Counted from the first letter of the stretch, positions 32,019 through 40,880 are shown. The stretch is DNA of 64,000 nucleotides from Candidatus Izimoplasma sp. ZiA1 (GCA_002285055.1 NQYJ01000007.1:1-64000), one strand, 5' to 3'. Notes: generated from the letters alone by a model not told the origin. A program made the numbers and translations.

Positions 32019-32594
32019 ATGAAGAAAATTATAACTGTATTGATTTTGTTTGTTGTAATGATATTACTTACTGCTTGTTCATATGAAGGTAAATCAATAG
32101 ATGATTGTAAGAATCATGGTGGCAAATGTTATTACAACAATGAAAGTGTAAAAAATGATGATTCAGAGCTATCAAAAGGATTGTTAAATCTGCTTTTAAA
32201 TTCTGATCATGATATAAGTTTTTACTATGATATATATCCAGGAGAAGATATATTGTGGATTAAGTATCAAACTGATGAAGAAATATCACATAACAGTTTT
32301 ACAGAAATGATTTCTTTACATGATGAAATTATTGCCTTTGTTAATAGCCTTTATGATATTGCAGTTATTGAGTTTACTGTCTCATATATGGAAGATATAA
32401 ATATGGACATATTGTACGATACTGATAGTGAACTTGCAGTTCTATTTAGTTTTGATGAGTTTGTCATTGAAAACTCAAGTGATTTGGATGATGATGAGTT
32501 ATTTAATGTAGCTTCTAATTACATTGATGAGTTTTCTGATCCAATTAAGATATGTCTTGATTACGATAAAACTATTTTGGTTTCCATTATCTAG
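32019..32594 (+). CDS. Putative lipoprotein downstream of R3, possibly frameshifted
   Basis: This 191-residue protein has a lipoprotein signal (MKKIITVLILFVVMILLTAC, Cys at residue 20) and an acidic mature part without known motifs. ATG 32019 follows GAAGGTGGTG, and promoter TTTACT-17-TAAAAT lies at about 31965-31993, the same arrangement as in cassettes 1 and 2. After the stop at 32594 a good coding stretch continues in the -1 frame to 32710, so the gene may once have been about 230 residues long. It is the distal member of the tRNA-Trp array; no further tRNA fragment was found after it. Confidence 0.65.
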   Translation: MKKIITVLILFVVMILLTACSYEGKSIDDCKNHGGKCYYNNESVKNDDSELSKGLLNLLLNSDHDISFYYDIYPGEDILWIKYQTDEEISHNSFTEMISLHDEIIAFVNSLYDIAVIEFTVSYMEDINMDILYDTDSELAVLFSFDEFVIENSSDLDDDELFNVASNYIDEFSDPIKICLDYDKTILVSII

Positions 32595-32710
32595 AAGTTG
32601 AAAATGATGTTATTACATATAGACTCCCAACTAGATTGGATACTGAATCATTTGAAAGTAAACTTCTAGAAGTGTTTGGCGAATATAACTTTGTAAAATA
32701 TATAGATTAG
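32585..32710 (+). pseudogene. Out-of-frame C-terminal tail of the 32019 lipoprotein
   Basis: In the -1 frame the sequence reads FHYLEVENDVITYRLPTRLD and on through LLEVFGEYNFVKYID to a stop at 32708-32710, with no ATG start of its own. It most simply represents the original C-terminus separated by a one-base indel near TATTTTGGTTTCC (about 32572-32584). Confidence 0.5.
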
Positions 32711-32740
32711 GATTTTTTTTTATTAAGAAAGGGGACTTTA

Positions 32741-33085
32741 ATGAATAATAAGAAATACATAGTTAAGCTTAAGTTAAAAGAAACTAAAGATAGAATCATC
32801 GATCTTTTATTGCAGTATGATTACTATAATTACGAAAGATTTGTTACAGATATAAATGATAACTCAAACTTAATAGTTTTGGAGTATCGAAGTGCTTTTC
32901 AAAACGTCTATCAATCCATTACTATTGTTGTAACTAGTGATAATGATGAATGTGATGTTCTTATTTATGAGAGTAAAACTACTTTATCAATCAGTAACAT
33001 GTTAAATAGTAAAAAAGAAGTAGAAAGAATAATTCAGTTTTTACTTAAACAAAATGTAGAAATTTTATACAAGGAATATATCTAA
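32741..33085 (+). CDS. Hypothetical protein
   Basis: This 114-residue soluble protein has alternating strands and helices (KYIVKLKLKETKDRIIDLLL at the start, ERIIQFLLKQNVEILYKEYI at the end). No known family. AAAGGGG precedes the ATG. It follows the frameshifted lipoprotein in the same direction with no terminator between, so it may be co-transcribed. Confidence 0.6.
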   Translation: MNNKKYIVKLKLKETKDRIIDLLLQYDYYNYERFVTDINDNSNLIVLEYRSAFQNVYQSITIVVTSDNDECDVLIYESKTTLSISNMLNSKKEVERIIQFLLKQNVEILYKEYI

Positions 33086-33089
33086 TATA

Positions 33090-33185
33090 ATGGCTGCATT
33101 TGAACATAATAATGATCCGTCAACTTCTTTGTTAGAAAAGTTAGAGTTTAAGTATTTAGAGGAAAAGGATGAAGAAGCATTATAA
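33090..33185 (+). pseudogene. Short remnant resembling the end of a GNAT acetyltransferase
   Basis: A 31-codon ORF (MAAFEHNNDPSTSLLEKLEF and 11 more residues) resembles the Asn-x-x-Ser-x-x-LLEKLGF segment near the C-terminus of GNAT acetyltransferases. It has no ribosome binding site and lacks the acetyl-CoA binding region, so it is probably a decayed fragment. The match is short and uncertain. Confidence 0.3.
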
Positions 33186-33259
33186 ATATATAAGAGAATT
33201 AAAAGTGATGTTTTTTGATGTAATTAGATATGATATAATGATAAGAGGATGGTGATTAA

Positions 33260-33454
33260 ATGAAAAAAATTAACAAGTTTAGAGTGATAGGGATAATCTA
33301 TAGTTTCTTTTTCTTTTTATCAGCAATAGTTTTGACACATGATTATTTTGATGACTATAAAAACAGAGATAATATCTTGATGTTTTTATTGATTATTCAA
33401 CTGTGCTTGATAATATATACTATAATTGCTCGAGGCAAAAGAAGGACAGAGTAA
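33260..33454 (+). CDS. Small membrane protein with two helices
   Basis: This 64-residue protein has two hydrophobic segments (residues about 8-27 and 39-57) and a basic tail GKRRTE. GAGGATGGTG lies before the ATG, and a TATAAT-like -10 lies about 25 bases upstream. No known family. Confidence 0.55.
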   Translation: MKKINKFRVIGIIYSFFFFLSAIVLTHDYFDDYKNRDNILMFLLIIQLCLIIYTIIARGKRRTE

Positions 33455-33473
33455 ATTTGATTAATATAACTAA

Positions 33474-33507
33474 AAAAGATAAACCATTAAGGTTTATCTT
33501 TCTTTTT
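33474..33507. terminator. Bidirectional terminator
   Basis: AAAGATAAACC and GGTTTATCTTT form a stem around ATTAA between the convergent small membrane protein and plsY genes. Confidence 0.85.
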
Positions 33508-34101
33508 TTTGAATGCTGCTTTCAATCCTAATTCTTCTTTTAAGTAAATTCTCTTATAATTTGGATAGTGTTTATAAAAGGAAATTGATGAGTAAAGTAA
33601 CACTAGTATGATTGAAATATAACTAAAATCTAAGAAGAACATAACTATAGGAACAACTATTATTACAAAAAGTGTTGCTAACGCTATAAAGTCTGATATG
33701 AATAATACAACGAAGAACAGCATTAATAGAATCAGTGCATGTATTGGCATTATTCCAAGAACAAGACCCCCAAAAGTTGCAGTACCTTTTCCACCTTTAA
33801 ACCCAAGGTAAAATGGATATAAATGACCCATAATTGCACTTAGTCCTCCTAAAATCCATAATACATCATTGTCTGGGAAAATGAATCTAAGAATGAATAC
33901 CGGTAGAAATCCTTTTAAAATATCTAGGATACCAACTAAAACCCCCCACTTTAAACCAAATGTTATTGCCATGTTTGATGTTCCAGCATTTTTGCTGTTT
34001 ACATCTCTAATATCTATTTTATTTTTGTGCTTACTTATTAAATAAGCGGGATTGATAGTTCCTAATAAATAACCAAGAACAACTACTATAATGTAATTCA
34101 T
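33487..34101 (-). CDS. plsY: Glycerol-3-phosphate acyltransferase PlsY
   Basis: This 204-residue polytopic membrane enzyme transfers the acyl group from acyl-phosphate to glycerol-3-phosphate, the first committed step of phospholipid synthesis. The three PlsY motifs are visible: GTINPAYLISK with SKNAGTSNM (about residues 14-45), GFKGGKGTATFGG (about 103-115) and a later cytoplasmic HYPNYKRI region. It is monocistronic; a short C-terminal Lys-rich tail ends at the terminator. Confidence 0.95.
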   Translation of the reverse strand: MNYIIVVVLGYLLGTINPAYLISKHKNKIDIRDVNSKNAGTSNMAITFGLKWGVLVGILDILKGFLPVFILRFIFPDNDVLWILGGLSAIMGHLYPFYLGFKGGKGTATFGGLVLGIMPIHALILLMLFFVVLFISDFIALATLFVIIVVPIVMFFLDFSYISIILVLLYSSISFYKHYPNYKRIYLKEELGLKAAFKKKKDKP

Positions 34102-34190
34102 GTAATTTCTCCTTTTATGAATCTCTGAAAATGCATATAAAAAAATGAGATATTGATTTTACCCCATTTTAATATTTAACTTTTTAAGTT

Positions 34191-34463
34191 CTATTTCATT
34201 ATTTTTTTGAGTAGACCATATATCAATAAACCAGTAATAACTACAACAAAAAATAAATTATATGTATTAAAATAATGCTCAGGAACAGATGTACCTAATG
34301 ATCCTGAAAGTTGATAAGTATAGTCGATTGTGAAAAGTCGATTAGTGAACTCGTACTCCCCTAATGCTTGAAAAAAACCAGATAATGCCATATTGTAAAA
34401 AACAAAATACATTATTGTGGTAACCAAAATAAATCTGTATCTAAATTTTGCCTCTTTGTCCAT
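34191..34463 (-). CDS. Small membrane protein
   Basis: This 90-residue protein has two hydrophobic segments (residues about 9-27 and 68-86) separated by a hydrophilic loop of some 40 residues. AAAGGAGGAG precedes the ATG, an excellent ribosome binding site that argues it is a real gene. No family recognised. Confidence 0.6.
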   Translation of the reverse strand: MDKEAKFRYRFILVTTIMYFVFYNMALSGFFQALGEYEFTNRLFTIDYTYQLSGSLGTSVPEHYFNTYNLFFVVVITGLLIYGLLKKIMK

Positions 34464-34622
34464 GAATATCTCCTCCTTTATTAAATATTATACACTAAAA
34501 CAAAAAAAAAATAATAGTAAAAATCTAAAGCTTAAAAAATGAAATAAATATCGTGTGCAAACCATTAGACAAGAGCCACAACTTATAGGATAATATGTAT
34601 AGATAAATAAGGAGTGATAATA

Positions 34623-35327
34623 ATGATAAAAATAGAAGTATGGAGTGATTTTGCCTGTCCTTTTTGTTACATTGGTAAAAAACGTTTTGATGCAGCATTA
34701 AGTAAATTCGAGCATAAAGACCAAGTAGAGGTAAGTTTTAAGGCGTATCAGTTAAACCCTAATGCCCCGAAGTTAATGACAGAAAGTGCAGAAGCAACAT
34801 TTGCTAAAGGTCATAGAATAACAGTTGAGCAAGCCAAACAAAAGTTTGATATGTTTGTTACAAATGCAAAAACAGTTGGACTTGATTATAACTATGATAT
34901 TATTCAAATGACAAATTCTTTTGATGCTCATAGAGTCGCAAAATGGGCAAGACAATTTGGTAAGGAAGAAGAGGTTACAAATAGATTTATGAAAGCCTAT
35001 TTCACAGATGGATTGAATATTGCAGATCATGAGACGTTAATAAAACTAACAAAAGAATTAGATATTAATACGACTGATTTAGATAATATTTTAGTTAGTG
35101 ATGCTTATAAAGATATTGTAAATAGCGAGATTACTGAAGCAAGAGAAGTTGGAGTAAGAGGAGTACCATTTTTTGTACTTAATAGAAAGTATGGAGTTTC
35201 AGGTGCTCAACCTGAAGAGTATTTTACTGAAGTTCTAAATACATTGTGGAAAGAAGAAAAAGAAGTAAAACCTTTAAAAAGCACTGTGAAAGGTCACACT
35301 TGTGATGATGAAGGTTGTAGTATTTAA
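34623..35327 (+). CDS. DsbA/FrnE-family oxidoreductase
   Basis: This 234-residue thioredoxin-fold protein has the active-site CPFC in VWSDFACPFCYIGKKRF (about residue 15), a long helical insertion and the cis-proline loop VRGVPFFVLNRKYGVSGAQ. This matches FrnE-type DsbA-like proteins of the cytosol, linked to oxidative stress or polyketide metabolism. The C-terminal extension ends CDDEGCSI with two further cysteines. ATG 34623 follows AAGGAG; GTG 34614 is rejected. Confidence 0.9.
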   Translation: MIKIEVWSDFACPFCYIGKKRFDAALSKFEHKDQVEVSFKAYQLNPNAPKLMTESAEATFAKGHRITVEQAKQKFDMFVTNAKTVGLDYNYDIIQMTNSFDAHRVAKWARQFGKEEEVTNRFMKAYFTDGLNIADHETLIKLTKELDINTTDLDNILVSDAYKDIVNSEITEAREVGVRGVPFFVLNRKYGVSGAQPEEYFTEVLNTLWKEEKEVKPLKSTVKGHTCDDEGCSI

Positions 35328-35352
35328 GAAAGAAGCGTAGGCTTCTTTTTTT
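35327..35352 (+). terminator. Rho-independent terminator
   Basis: AGAAGC and GCTTCT, extended by A and T runs, form a hairpin with loop GTAG after the FrnE-like gene. Confidence 0.8.
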
Positions 35353-35421
35353 ATATTTACTTTAGATAAAATCAAAGTATAATATAAGAGAAAGATACTT
35401 ATTATTTATATGGAGGGGAAT

Positions 35422-35697
35422 ATGGGAACTGATGAACATTTAAGATTTGCAGATAACGCTTTTTATTTTGCAAACAGTTATTTTAATCGATTAGACGAAA
35501 TTACAGAGAAAGAAAAAATTAGTGCTTTAAATTATGCTCATACTGCAAGGATCCATTATGATTTTGCTAGTAATGACACAAATGAGGATATCCTAAAAGA
35601 GTTGATTGAGAAGTGTGATCACTTAATTATTTCTTTTTACCAGAAGTTAAATTTTGAAGAAATTGCTGATTGGTATAAACATACTACACATTATTAA
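35422..35697 (+). CDS. Hypothetical protein
   Basis: This 91-residue, mostly helical soluble protein (HLRFADNAFYFANSYFNRLD start) has no family that I recognise. The ribosome binding site GGAGGGG lies between an in-frame ATG at 35410 and ATG 35422; the latter is chosen. Monocistronic, with a terminator at 35695-35725. Confidence 0.6.
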   Translation: MGTDEHLRFADNAFYFANSYFNRLDEITEKEKISALNYAHTARIHYDFASNDTNEDILKELIEKCDHLIISFYQKLNFEEIADWYKHTTHY

Positions 35698-35725
35698 ACA
35701 ATGGCTTAGTCATTGTTTTTTTATT
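35695..35725 (+). terminator. Rho-independent terminator
   Basis: AAACAATG and CATTGTTT flank a 7-base loop and are followed by T residues. Confidence 0.82.
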
Positions 35726-35779
35726 TATAGAGAATTTTTATAAGGTACCTTTGTATGCAAAGTATTTTTGTCAAAAATA

Positions 35780-35793
35780 AAAAAGCGCTTGCA
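35780..35793. promoter_or_regulatory. Candidate CcpA (cre) site upstream of the GntP gene
   Basis: AAAAAGCGCTTGCA differs from the cre consensus (TGWAANCGNTNWCA) mainly at its first two bases. It lies about 70 bases before the permease gene and suggests carbon catabolite control of threonate/erythronate use. No CcpA gene is in the window. Confidence 0.45.
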
Positions 35794-35859
35794 TAATGTT
35801 TGAATTTGTTATAACATATTCACAAAGAAACAAAAACGCACATTAAGAGGAGATTGATT

Positions 35860-37245
35860 ATGAACTATTTATTAGCTTTAGATTTAACGCAGATTGATCC
35901 GCAAAGAATGTTAATTGGTTTATTAGTTGGTGTTGTTTTATTAATAACATTAGTTACTATGACTAAAGTACATGCATTCCTAGCAATATTACTTTCTGCA
36001 ATGACAGTTGCATTAGTTGGTGGAGTTCCGGGTGGAGAAATTCCTGGTATCATCACTAGTGGTTTTGGAGGGACTCTTGGTTCTATTGGGATAATTATTG
36101 GACTTGGGGTTATTATGGGGAAAATTTTCGAAGTTTCTGGAGCTGCTGAAACTATGGCTCGTACATTTATCAAGTTATTTGGTAAAGGTCGCGAAGAAAT
36201 AGCATTAGCTGTTACAGGATTTATTGTTTCTATTCCTATTTTCTGTGATTCTGCTTTCGTTATATTATTTCCGATTGCAAAAGCTTTATCACAAAAAACT
36301 AGAAGAAACTTATTAGTATTATCTGGTGCCTTAGCAATTGGTCTTGGAGTTACTCACACTTTAGTACCACCAACACCTGGTCCGTTATTTGTTGCTGAAG
36401 CATTTGGTGTTAGCATCGGTTCTATGATTGTTTGGGGTATTATTGTAGGTATTCCAATGACAATTACTTCAGTTTTATACATCAGATGGGTTGGGAAAGA
36501 TATTATCTTAATTCCAAATGAAGATGGTGTAATTGAAGAAGTAGATGTTGTAAATGTTAATTTAGCTGACTTAAAATTAGATGAGTCTAAAAAAGATTTG
36601 CCTAGTGCTTTAATGTCATTCGCACCAATTTTATTCCCACTTGTTTTAATACTTATGAAACAAATTTGGGGACAATTTGGAGATGTACCTGGTTTCGTTC
36701 AATTCATCGGTCATCCGGTTGTTGCTGTAAGTTTTGGTACTTTAATTGCTATTTATGGATTAGCACATAAAACAGAAAAAACAACTTTATTAAACTATAT
36801 GGATGCTGGAATTAAATCAGCAGGGATTATCTTACTTGTTACTGGAGCTGGTGGAGCTTTAGGAAATGTAATTAAAACTACTGGTGTTGGAAACTATATC
36901 GCTGAGGGTATTACTGATTGGGGAATTCCTGCAATCTTATTACCATTTATCATTGCAACATTAGTTAGATTTATTCAAGGTAGTGGTACTGTATCATTAA
37001 TCACTGCAGCATCAATCAGTGCACCAATTTTAGCTACGCTTGATGTAAATCCAGTTTTAGCTGCATTATCAGCAATGGTTGGGGGAATGTTCTTTAGTTA
37101 CTTTAATGATTCATACTTCCATGTAATTAACAGATCTTTGACTTTAACTGATTCCAAAAAACAACTTAAATTCTGGAGTGGAGCTACTACGGTAGCGTGG
37201 GCCACTGGGATAGTGGTTGTATTAATACTTAATATCTTTATGTAA
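35860..37245 (+). CDS. GntP-family organic acid permease
   Basis: This 461-residue membrane protein of about 12-14 helices belongs to the gluconate:H+ symporter (GntP) family, shown by segments such as SIGIIIGLGVIMGKIFEVSG, IPIFCDSAFVIL, HTLVPPTPGPL and GSGTVSLITAASI. Given the kinase and PdxA2 genes just downstream it probably imports D-threonate, D-erythronate or a related four-carbon acid. ATG 35860 follows AGAGGAG; TTG 35854 is rejected. Confidence 0.9.
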   Translation: MNYLLALDLTQIDPQRMLIGLLVGVVLLITLVTMTKVHAFLAILLSAMTVALVGGVPGGEIPGIITSGFGGTLGSIGIIIGLGVIMGKIFEVSGAAETMARTFIKLFGKGREEIALAVTGFIVSIPIFCDSAFVILFPIAKALSQKTRRNLLVLSGALAIGLGVTHTLVPPTPGPLFVAEAFGVSIGSMIVWGIIVGIPMTITSVLYIRWVGKDIILIPNEDGVIEEVDVVNVNLADLKLDESKKDLPSALMSFAPILFPLVLILMKQIWGQFGDVPGFVQFIGHPVVAVSFGTLIAIYGLAHKTEKTTLLNYMDAGIKSAGIILLVTGAGGALGNVIKTTGVGNYIAEGITDWGIPAILLPFIIATLVRFIQGSGTVSLITAASISAPILATLDVNPVLAALSAMVGGMFFSYFNDSYFHVINRSLTLTDSKKQLKFWSGATTVAWATGIVVVLILNIFM

Positions 37246-37253
37246 ATATAGCT

Positions 37254-37283
37254 CTTGAGACTACATGAAAATGTAGTCTCAAG
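37254..37283 (+). terminator. Strong hairpin without T run between permease and regulator genes
   Basis: CTTGAGACTACAT and ATGTAGTCTCAAG form a perfect 13-bp stem with loop GAAA. Only a mixed AT stretch follows, so it may act as a weak terminator or protect the upstream mRNA end. Confidence 0.6.
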
Positions 37284-37353
37284 ATAAATTTTAGACAAGT
37301 TAATAGTTGATAATAATGGTATAATGTATTTATAACTATGAGGAGGAATAAAT

Positions 37354-38061
37354 ATGTTTGATAATGATAGACAACAAAAAATAATTGAGGTTTTATCTGA
37401 AAAAGGGAGTATTACTGTTGATGAATTAAAAGACTTGTTTAGAGTTTCTAATATGACAATAAGAAGAGATTTAGATCGTTTGCAAGAAATGGATTATATA
37501 ACTAGATTTCATGGTGGAGCAATGTTAACTGATTTTATGTCAAAAGAAATGACATACTTTGAAAAACAATGTGAACATGTAGAGGAAAAAAGAGAATTAG
37601 CTAAAGAAGCAGTAAATTATATTAGAGAAAATAGTGTAGTTTATCTTGATGCAGGAACAACAACTTTAGAAATTGCTAAATTGTTGTCTGGCAGACAGGA
37701 CTTAAATATAGTGACTAATGATTTACGAATCGCGATTCAACTTAGCAGTTCTGGTAATAAAGTATTCTTACCTGGTGGACTAGTTAGTAATGACACTGGA
37801 AGTGTATATAGTCCTGATGCAATCCAGTACTTAAAGAAACTTAATATTGATATTGCCTTTTTGGCAGCATCAAGTATTGATAAGGATTATAATGTTTGCA
37901 CACCAGACGAGGAAAAAATGCATCTTAAGAAGTTTATTATTAACAATGTACCATTTAAAGTATTAGTTGTTGATAAACACAAATATAGTAGAAAATCATT
38001 ACACAAAATATTTAGTTTAAATGATGTTGATATGGTAATAACAAATTACGAAAAAAATTAG
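37354..38061 (+). CDS. DeoR-family transcriptional regulator
   Basis: This 235-residue regulator has an N-terminal DeoR winged helix (RQQKIIEVLSEKGSITVDEL with NMTIRRDLDRL, residues 6-50) and a C-terminal sugar-phosphate sensing domain (VYLDAGTTTLEIAK, VTNDLRIAIQL, ASSIDKDYNVCTPDEEKMHLK). It likely senses a phosphorylated intermediate and represses the threonate genes around it. It has its own extended -10 promoter (TGGTATAAT, TATAAT at 37320-37325) and is followed 21 bases later by the kinase gene. Confidence 0.92.
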   Translation: MFDNDRQQKIIEVLSEKGSITVDELKDLFRVSNMTIRRDLDRLQEMDYITRFHGGAMLTDFMSKEMTYFEKQCEHVEEKRELAKEAVNYIRENSVVYLDAGTTTLEIAKLLSGRQDLNIVTNDLRIAIQLSSSGNKVFLPGGLVSNDTGSVYSPDAIQYLKKLNIDIAFLAASSIDKDYNVCTPDEEKMHLKKFIINNVPFKVLVVDKHKYSRKSLHKIFSLNDVDMVITNYEKN

Positions 38062-38082
38062 AATTTATAAGCAGGTGATTTA

Positions 38083-39333
38083 ATGAAGAGTATATATATC
38101 ATTGCTGATGATACAACAGGAGCAAATTCAAGCGCTATCTTGTTAAATAAGTTAGGGTATAATGCAATTTCACTTCATAAGGAGTATGAGGATTTTAATC
38201 CGGCTAGTGTTTATGCTTTAAGTACAAACAGTAGAGGTGTAGATAAAGACACAGCATATAACCGTGTTTTTGATACATTAAAAAGAATTAATGATCAAAA
38301 AGCAATATTAAATAAAAGAGTAGATAGTACCTTAAGAGGAAACATTGGATATGAGTTAAATGCATTCTTAGATGTTTACCCTAATAAAAAAGCAGTAATT
38401 GTTCCTTGTTTTCCAAAATCAGGAAGAATATGTAAGGAAAACATATTATATGTTAATGGGGTTAAACTCCATGAAACAGATGTAGCAAAGGATCCAAAAT
38501 GTCCAATAAACACATCAAATGTTTACGATCTATTTAAATCTCAGATAGAAAAAGATATAACAGCTATTTCAATTAAAGATGTACATGGACAAAATCTAGC
38601 AAGAGTAATTAACGATAATTTATCTGTTAGTGACATCGTTATTATTGATGCTATTACTAATGAGGATATTGAAAAAATTGCGGATGTGATAACGAAATTA
38701 AAACTTGATATTATCACAGTAGATCCCGGACCATTCACATATTATTATGCAAAAAGTCAAAAGAAACATAGAAAAATATTATTAAATGGACTAGTATGTA
38801 GTACTACTCCATTATCATCATTACAAATGAAGTACATTGAAGAAAATGATGGGTATGTTTATGAAATTGATTTTAATAAAATAATAGGTCCAGAGTATTT
38901 AAAATATAAAGATGAAGTTTTAAACGTTTTAAAGAAGGTTGAAAATAATATTGTAATAATCACTTCAATTAGTATTAACGAAGATAAAGTTATTTCTTTA
39001 AAAGACGTGGGTCAAGATATTGGTTTAACTCAAGAAGAATTATCTGATTTATTGAATAACAGAATGAGTGAGCTATTTATTGAGTTTAGCAACTATCGTA
39101 CTCCCGATGTTTTTTATACAAGTGGAGGAGATACTACACTTGCTTTCTTAAATATGATTAATTCTTATGGATTAAAACTAAGTGAGGAAATAATCCCATT
39201 AACAGTATATAGTGAAATTTTAGGAGGTACTTTTAATGGTGTTCACCTAGTATCAAAAGGTGGACTAATTGGAGATGAATTTACAATTAATGACATATAT
39301 CAGTTTGTGAAAGAGGGAAAAAATAATGAATAG
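38083..39333 (+). CDS. Four-carbon acid sugar kinase (DtnK/OtnK type)
   Basis: This 416-residue ATP-dependent kinase is of the family formerly called DUF1537, shown by IADDTTGANSS at the N-terminus, KRVDSTLRGNIGYE (about residue 85), FYTSGGDTTLAF and LVSKGGLIGD at the C-terminus. Family members phosphorylate D-threonate, D-erythronate or related acids at the 4-hydroxyl. It overlaps the pdxA2 start by 8 bases, and this kinase/PdxA2 pair is the established route from threonate or erythronate to dihydroxyacetone phosphate. The exact acid cannot be told from sequence alone. Confidence 0.9.
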   Translation: MKSIYIIADDTTGANSSAILLNKLGYNAISLHKEYEDFNPASVYALSTNSRGVDKDTAYNRVFDTLKRINDQKAILNKRVDSTLRGNIGYELNAFLDVYPNKKAVIVPCFPKSGRICKENILYVNGVKLHETDVAKDPKCPINTSNVYDLFKSQIEKDITAISIKDVHGQNLARVINDNLSVSDIVIIDAITNEDIEKIADVITKLKLDIITVDPGPFTYYYAKSQKKHRKILLNGLVCSTTPLSSLQMKYIEENDGYVYEIDFNKIIGPEYLKYKDEVLNVLKKVENNIVIITSISINEDKVISLKDVGQDIGLTQEELSDLLNNRMSELFIEFSNYRTPDVFYTSGGDTTLAFLNMINSYGLKLSEEIIPLTVYSEILGGTFNGVHLVSKGGLIGDEFTINDIYQFVKEGKNNE

Positions 39334-40321
39334 AGAGTATATTGCAATAACTTTAGGGGATCCATCAGGAGTTGGGCCAGAAATAATATTAAAATCATTA
39401 GCAGATGATGATTCAATATATAAAGTATGTAAACCAATCTTAGTTGGTGATTTAGGTGTAGTAACAAAAGCAATTAAAGATTTTAATATTGATGTAAAAA
39501 TAAATACAATTAACCATTCAGAAAATGGAGTTTACACATATAAAACAATCGATTTGTTTGATTTAGGAAATATTGATATGAGCACATTTAAATATGGTGA
39601 AATTAGTGCACAATGTGGAAAAGCCGCTTGGGATTATATAGAAAAGTGTGTTGAACTATACAAACATGAAGGAATAAAGGCTATCGCAACATCACCAATA
39701 AATAAAGAAGCATTAAAAGCAGGTAATATTACTTTCATTGGACATACAGAAATGTTTGGACATTTAACTAATATTGAAGATCCTCTAACAATGTTTGAAG
39801 TAGATAGTTTAAGAGTATTCTTTTTATCAAGACATCTAAGTTTAAGAGATAGTATTGATATGGTAAAAAAAGACAGATTAATTGATTATATTACTAGAAC
39901 AATCGAAGAACTTAAAAAACTTGGTGTAAAAGGTTCTTTATATGTATCAGGTTTAAATCCACATAATGGAGAACATGGTTTATTTGGAACTGAGGAAATG
40001 GATGAAATTGAACCAGCAGTTAAACATTGTCAAGAACTAGGGATGGACGTAATAGGTCCGATCCCTGCAGATAGTGTATTCTATAAAGGTTTTAGTGAAA
40101 AATGTGGTGCTGTATTAAGCCTTTATCATGACCAAGGACACATTGCTACAAAAACTTATGATTTCCATAGAACTATTTCCTTAACTTTAGGGATGCCTGT
40201 TTTAAGAACATCAGTAGATCACGGAACAGCATTTGATATTGCAGGAAAAAATATCGCCGATCCTGTTAGTATGAAGGAATCTATTTTGTTAGCCGCTAAA
40301 TATTCAGGTTACACACTATAA
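39326..40321 (+). CDS. pdxA2: PdxA2-type 4-phospho-threonate/erythronate dehydrogenase
   Basis: This 331-residue enzyme is homologous to 4-hydroxythreonine-4-phosphate dehydrogenase. The motifs are TLGDPSGVGPEI (residues 8-19), SPINKEAL, GHTEMFG (metal His), LNPHNGEHGLFG and the second metal region YHDQGHIATK. The kinase/PdxA2 context marks it as the catabolic PdxA2 that oxidises the phosphorylated acid at C3 with NAD+, followed by decarboxylation to dihydroxyacetone phosphate, rather than the vitamin B6 enzyme. No other B6 gene is nearby. Confidence 0.9.
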   Translation: MNREYIAITLGDPSGVGPEIILKSLADDDSIYKVCKPILVGDLGVVTKAIKDFNIDVKINTINHSENGVYTYKTIDLFDLGNIDMSTFKYGEISAQCGKAAWDYIEKCVELYKHEGIKAIATSPINKEALKAGNITFIGHTEMFGHLTNIEDPLTMFEVDSLRVFFLSRHLSLRDSIDMVKKDRLIDYITRTIEELKKLGVKGSLYVSGLNPHNGEHGLFGTEEMDEIEPAVKHCQELGMDVIGPIPADSVFYKGFSEKCGAVLSLYHDQGHIATKTYDFHRTISLTLGMPVLRTSVDHGTAFDIAGKNIADPVSMKESILLAAKYSGYTL

Positions 40322-40352
40322 ATCCATCGTATTTCCAGAATATAATGTTTGA

Positions 40353-40387
40353 GAAAAAACCTTCCCTCAAAAGGTTTTTTCTTTTAT
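40353..40387 (+). terminator. Terminator of the threonate operon
   Basis: AAAAAACCTT and AAGGTTTTTT flank a short loop and are followed by T residues. Confidence 0.82.
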
Positions 40388-40425
40388 TTATAAAAATGTT
40401 ATAATTAAGAAAAAGGAGGAATGAC

Positions 40426-40848
40426 ATGAAACTTAATATTTTAAAAGTAGCAAGATATGATTATTTAAGTACTTTTATTACAGTAATCGGAATTATCGTT
40501 TTTATTTTCTTTGTTTTAGTACTATTAATTATGCCATCGATGTTTTTGCCGTTCCTATTAATTTTACTTGTGCTAGGTGTTTTATTTTACTTACGATATC
40601 GCTTTTTACAAGGTGAAATTAATAGGTTAAAAGATAATGTAGCAATAGCCAAACTAAAAAATATCGGCGGTGAAAGAGCTAATATATTTATTAATTTATC
40701 ATTTACACATGAGGAAGTAGATTATCATAAAAGAATTATGCTTCTAGGTAGTGTTTTATTTAGAAAAAAACTAGAAAAAATTGACGAGTTTAAAGTAGTT
40801 TTTGACAAAGAAAATAAAAAACGTATTTACTTAACACATTTCTATTAA
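40426..40848 (+). CDS. Membrane protein of unknown function
   Basis: This 140-residue protein has two adjacent hydrophobic helices (about residues 15-40 and 43-62) and a cytoplasmic C-terminal half with strands (ANIFINLSFTHEEVDYHKRI). No family signature. AAGGAGG precedes the ATG. Monocistronic, ending at a hairpin AGCACC/GGGTGCT with T run at about 40855-40880. Confidence 0.65.
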   Translation: MKLNILKVARYDYLSTFITVIGIIVFIFFVLVLLIMPSMFLPFLLILLVLGVLFYLRYRFLQGEINRLKDNVAIAKLKNIGGERANIFINLSFTHEEVDYHKRIMLLGSVLFRKKLEKIDEFKVVFDKENKKRIYLTHFY

Positions 40849-40854
40849 AAGATT

Positions 40855-40880
40855 AGCACCTTATGGGTGCTTTTTTTATT
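40855..40880 (+). terminator. Rho-independent terminator
   Basis: AGCACC pairs with GGGTGCT (loop TTAT) and is followed by seven T. Confidence 0.8.

Noticed and set aside
32572-32594. Programmed frameshift in the 32019 lipoprotein
   Set aside because: No convincing slippery heptamer or downstream structure is visible; a simple indel explains it better.
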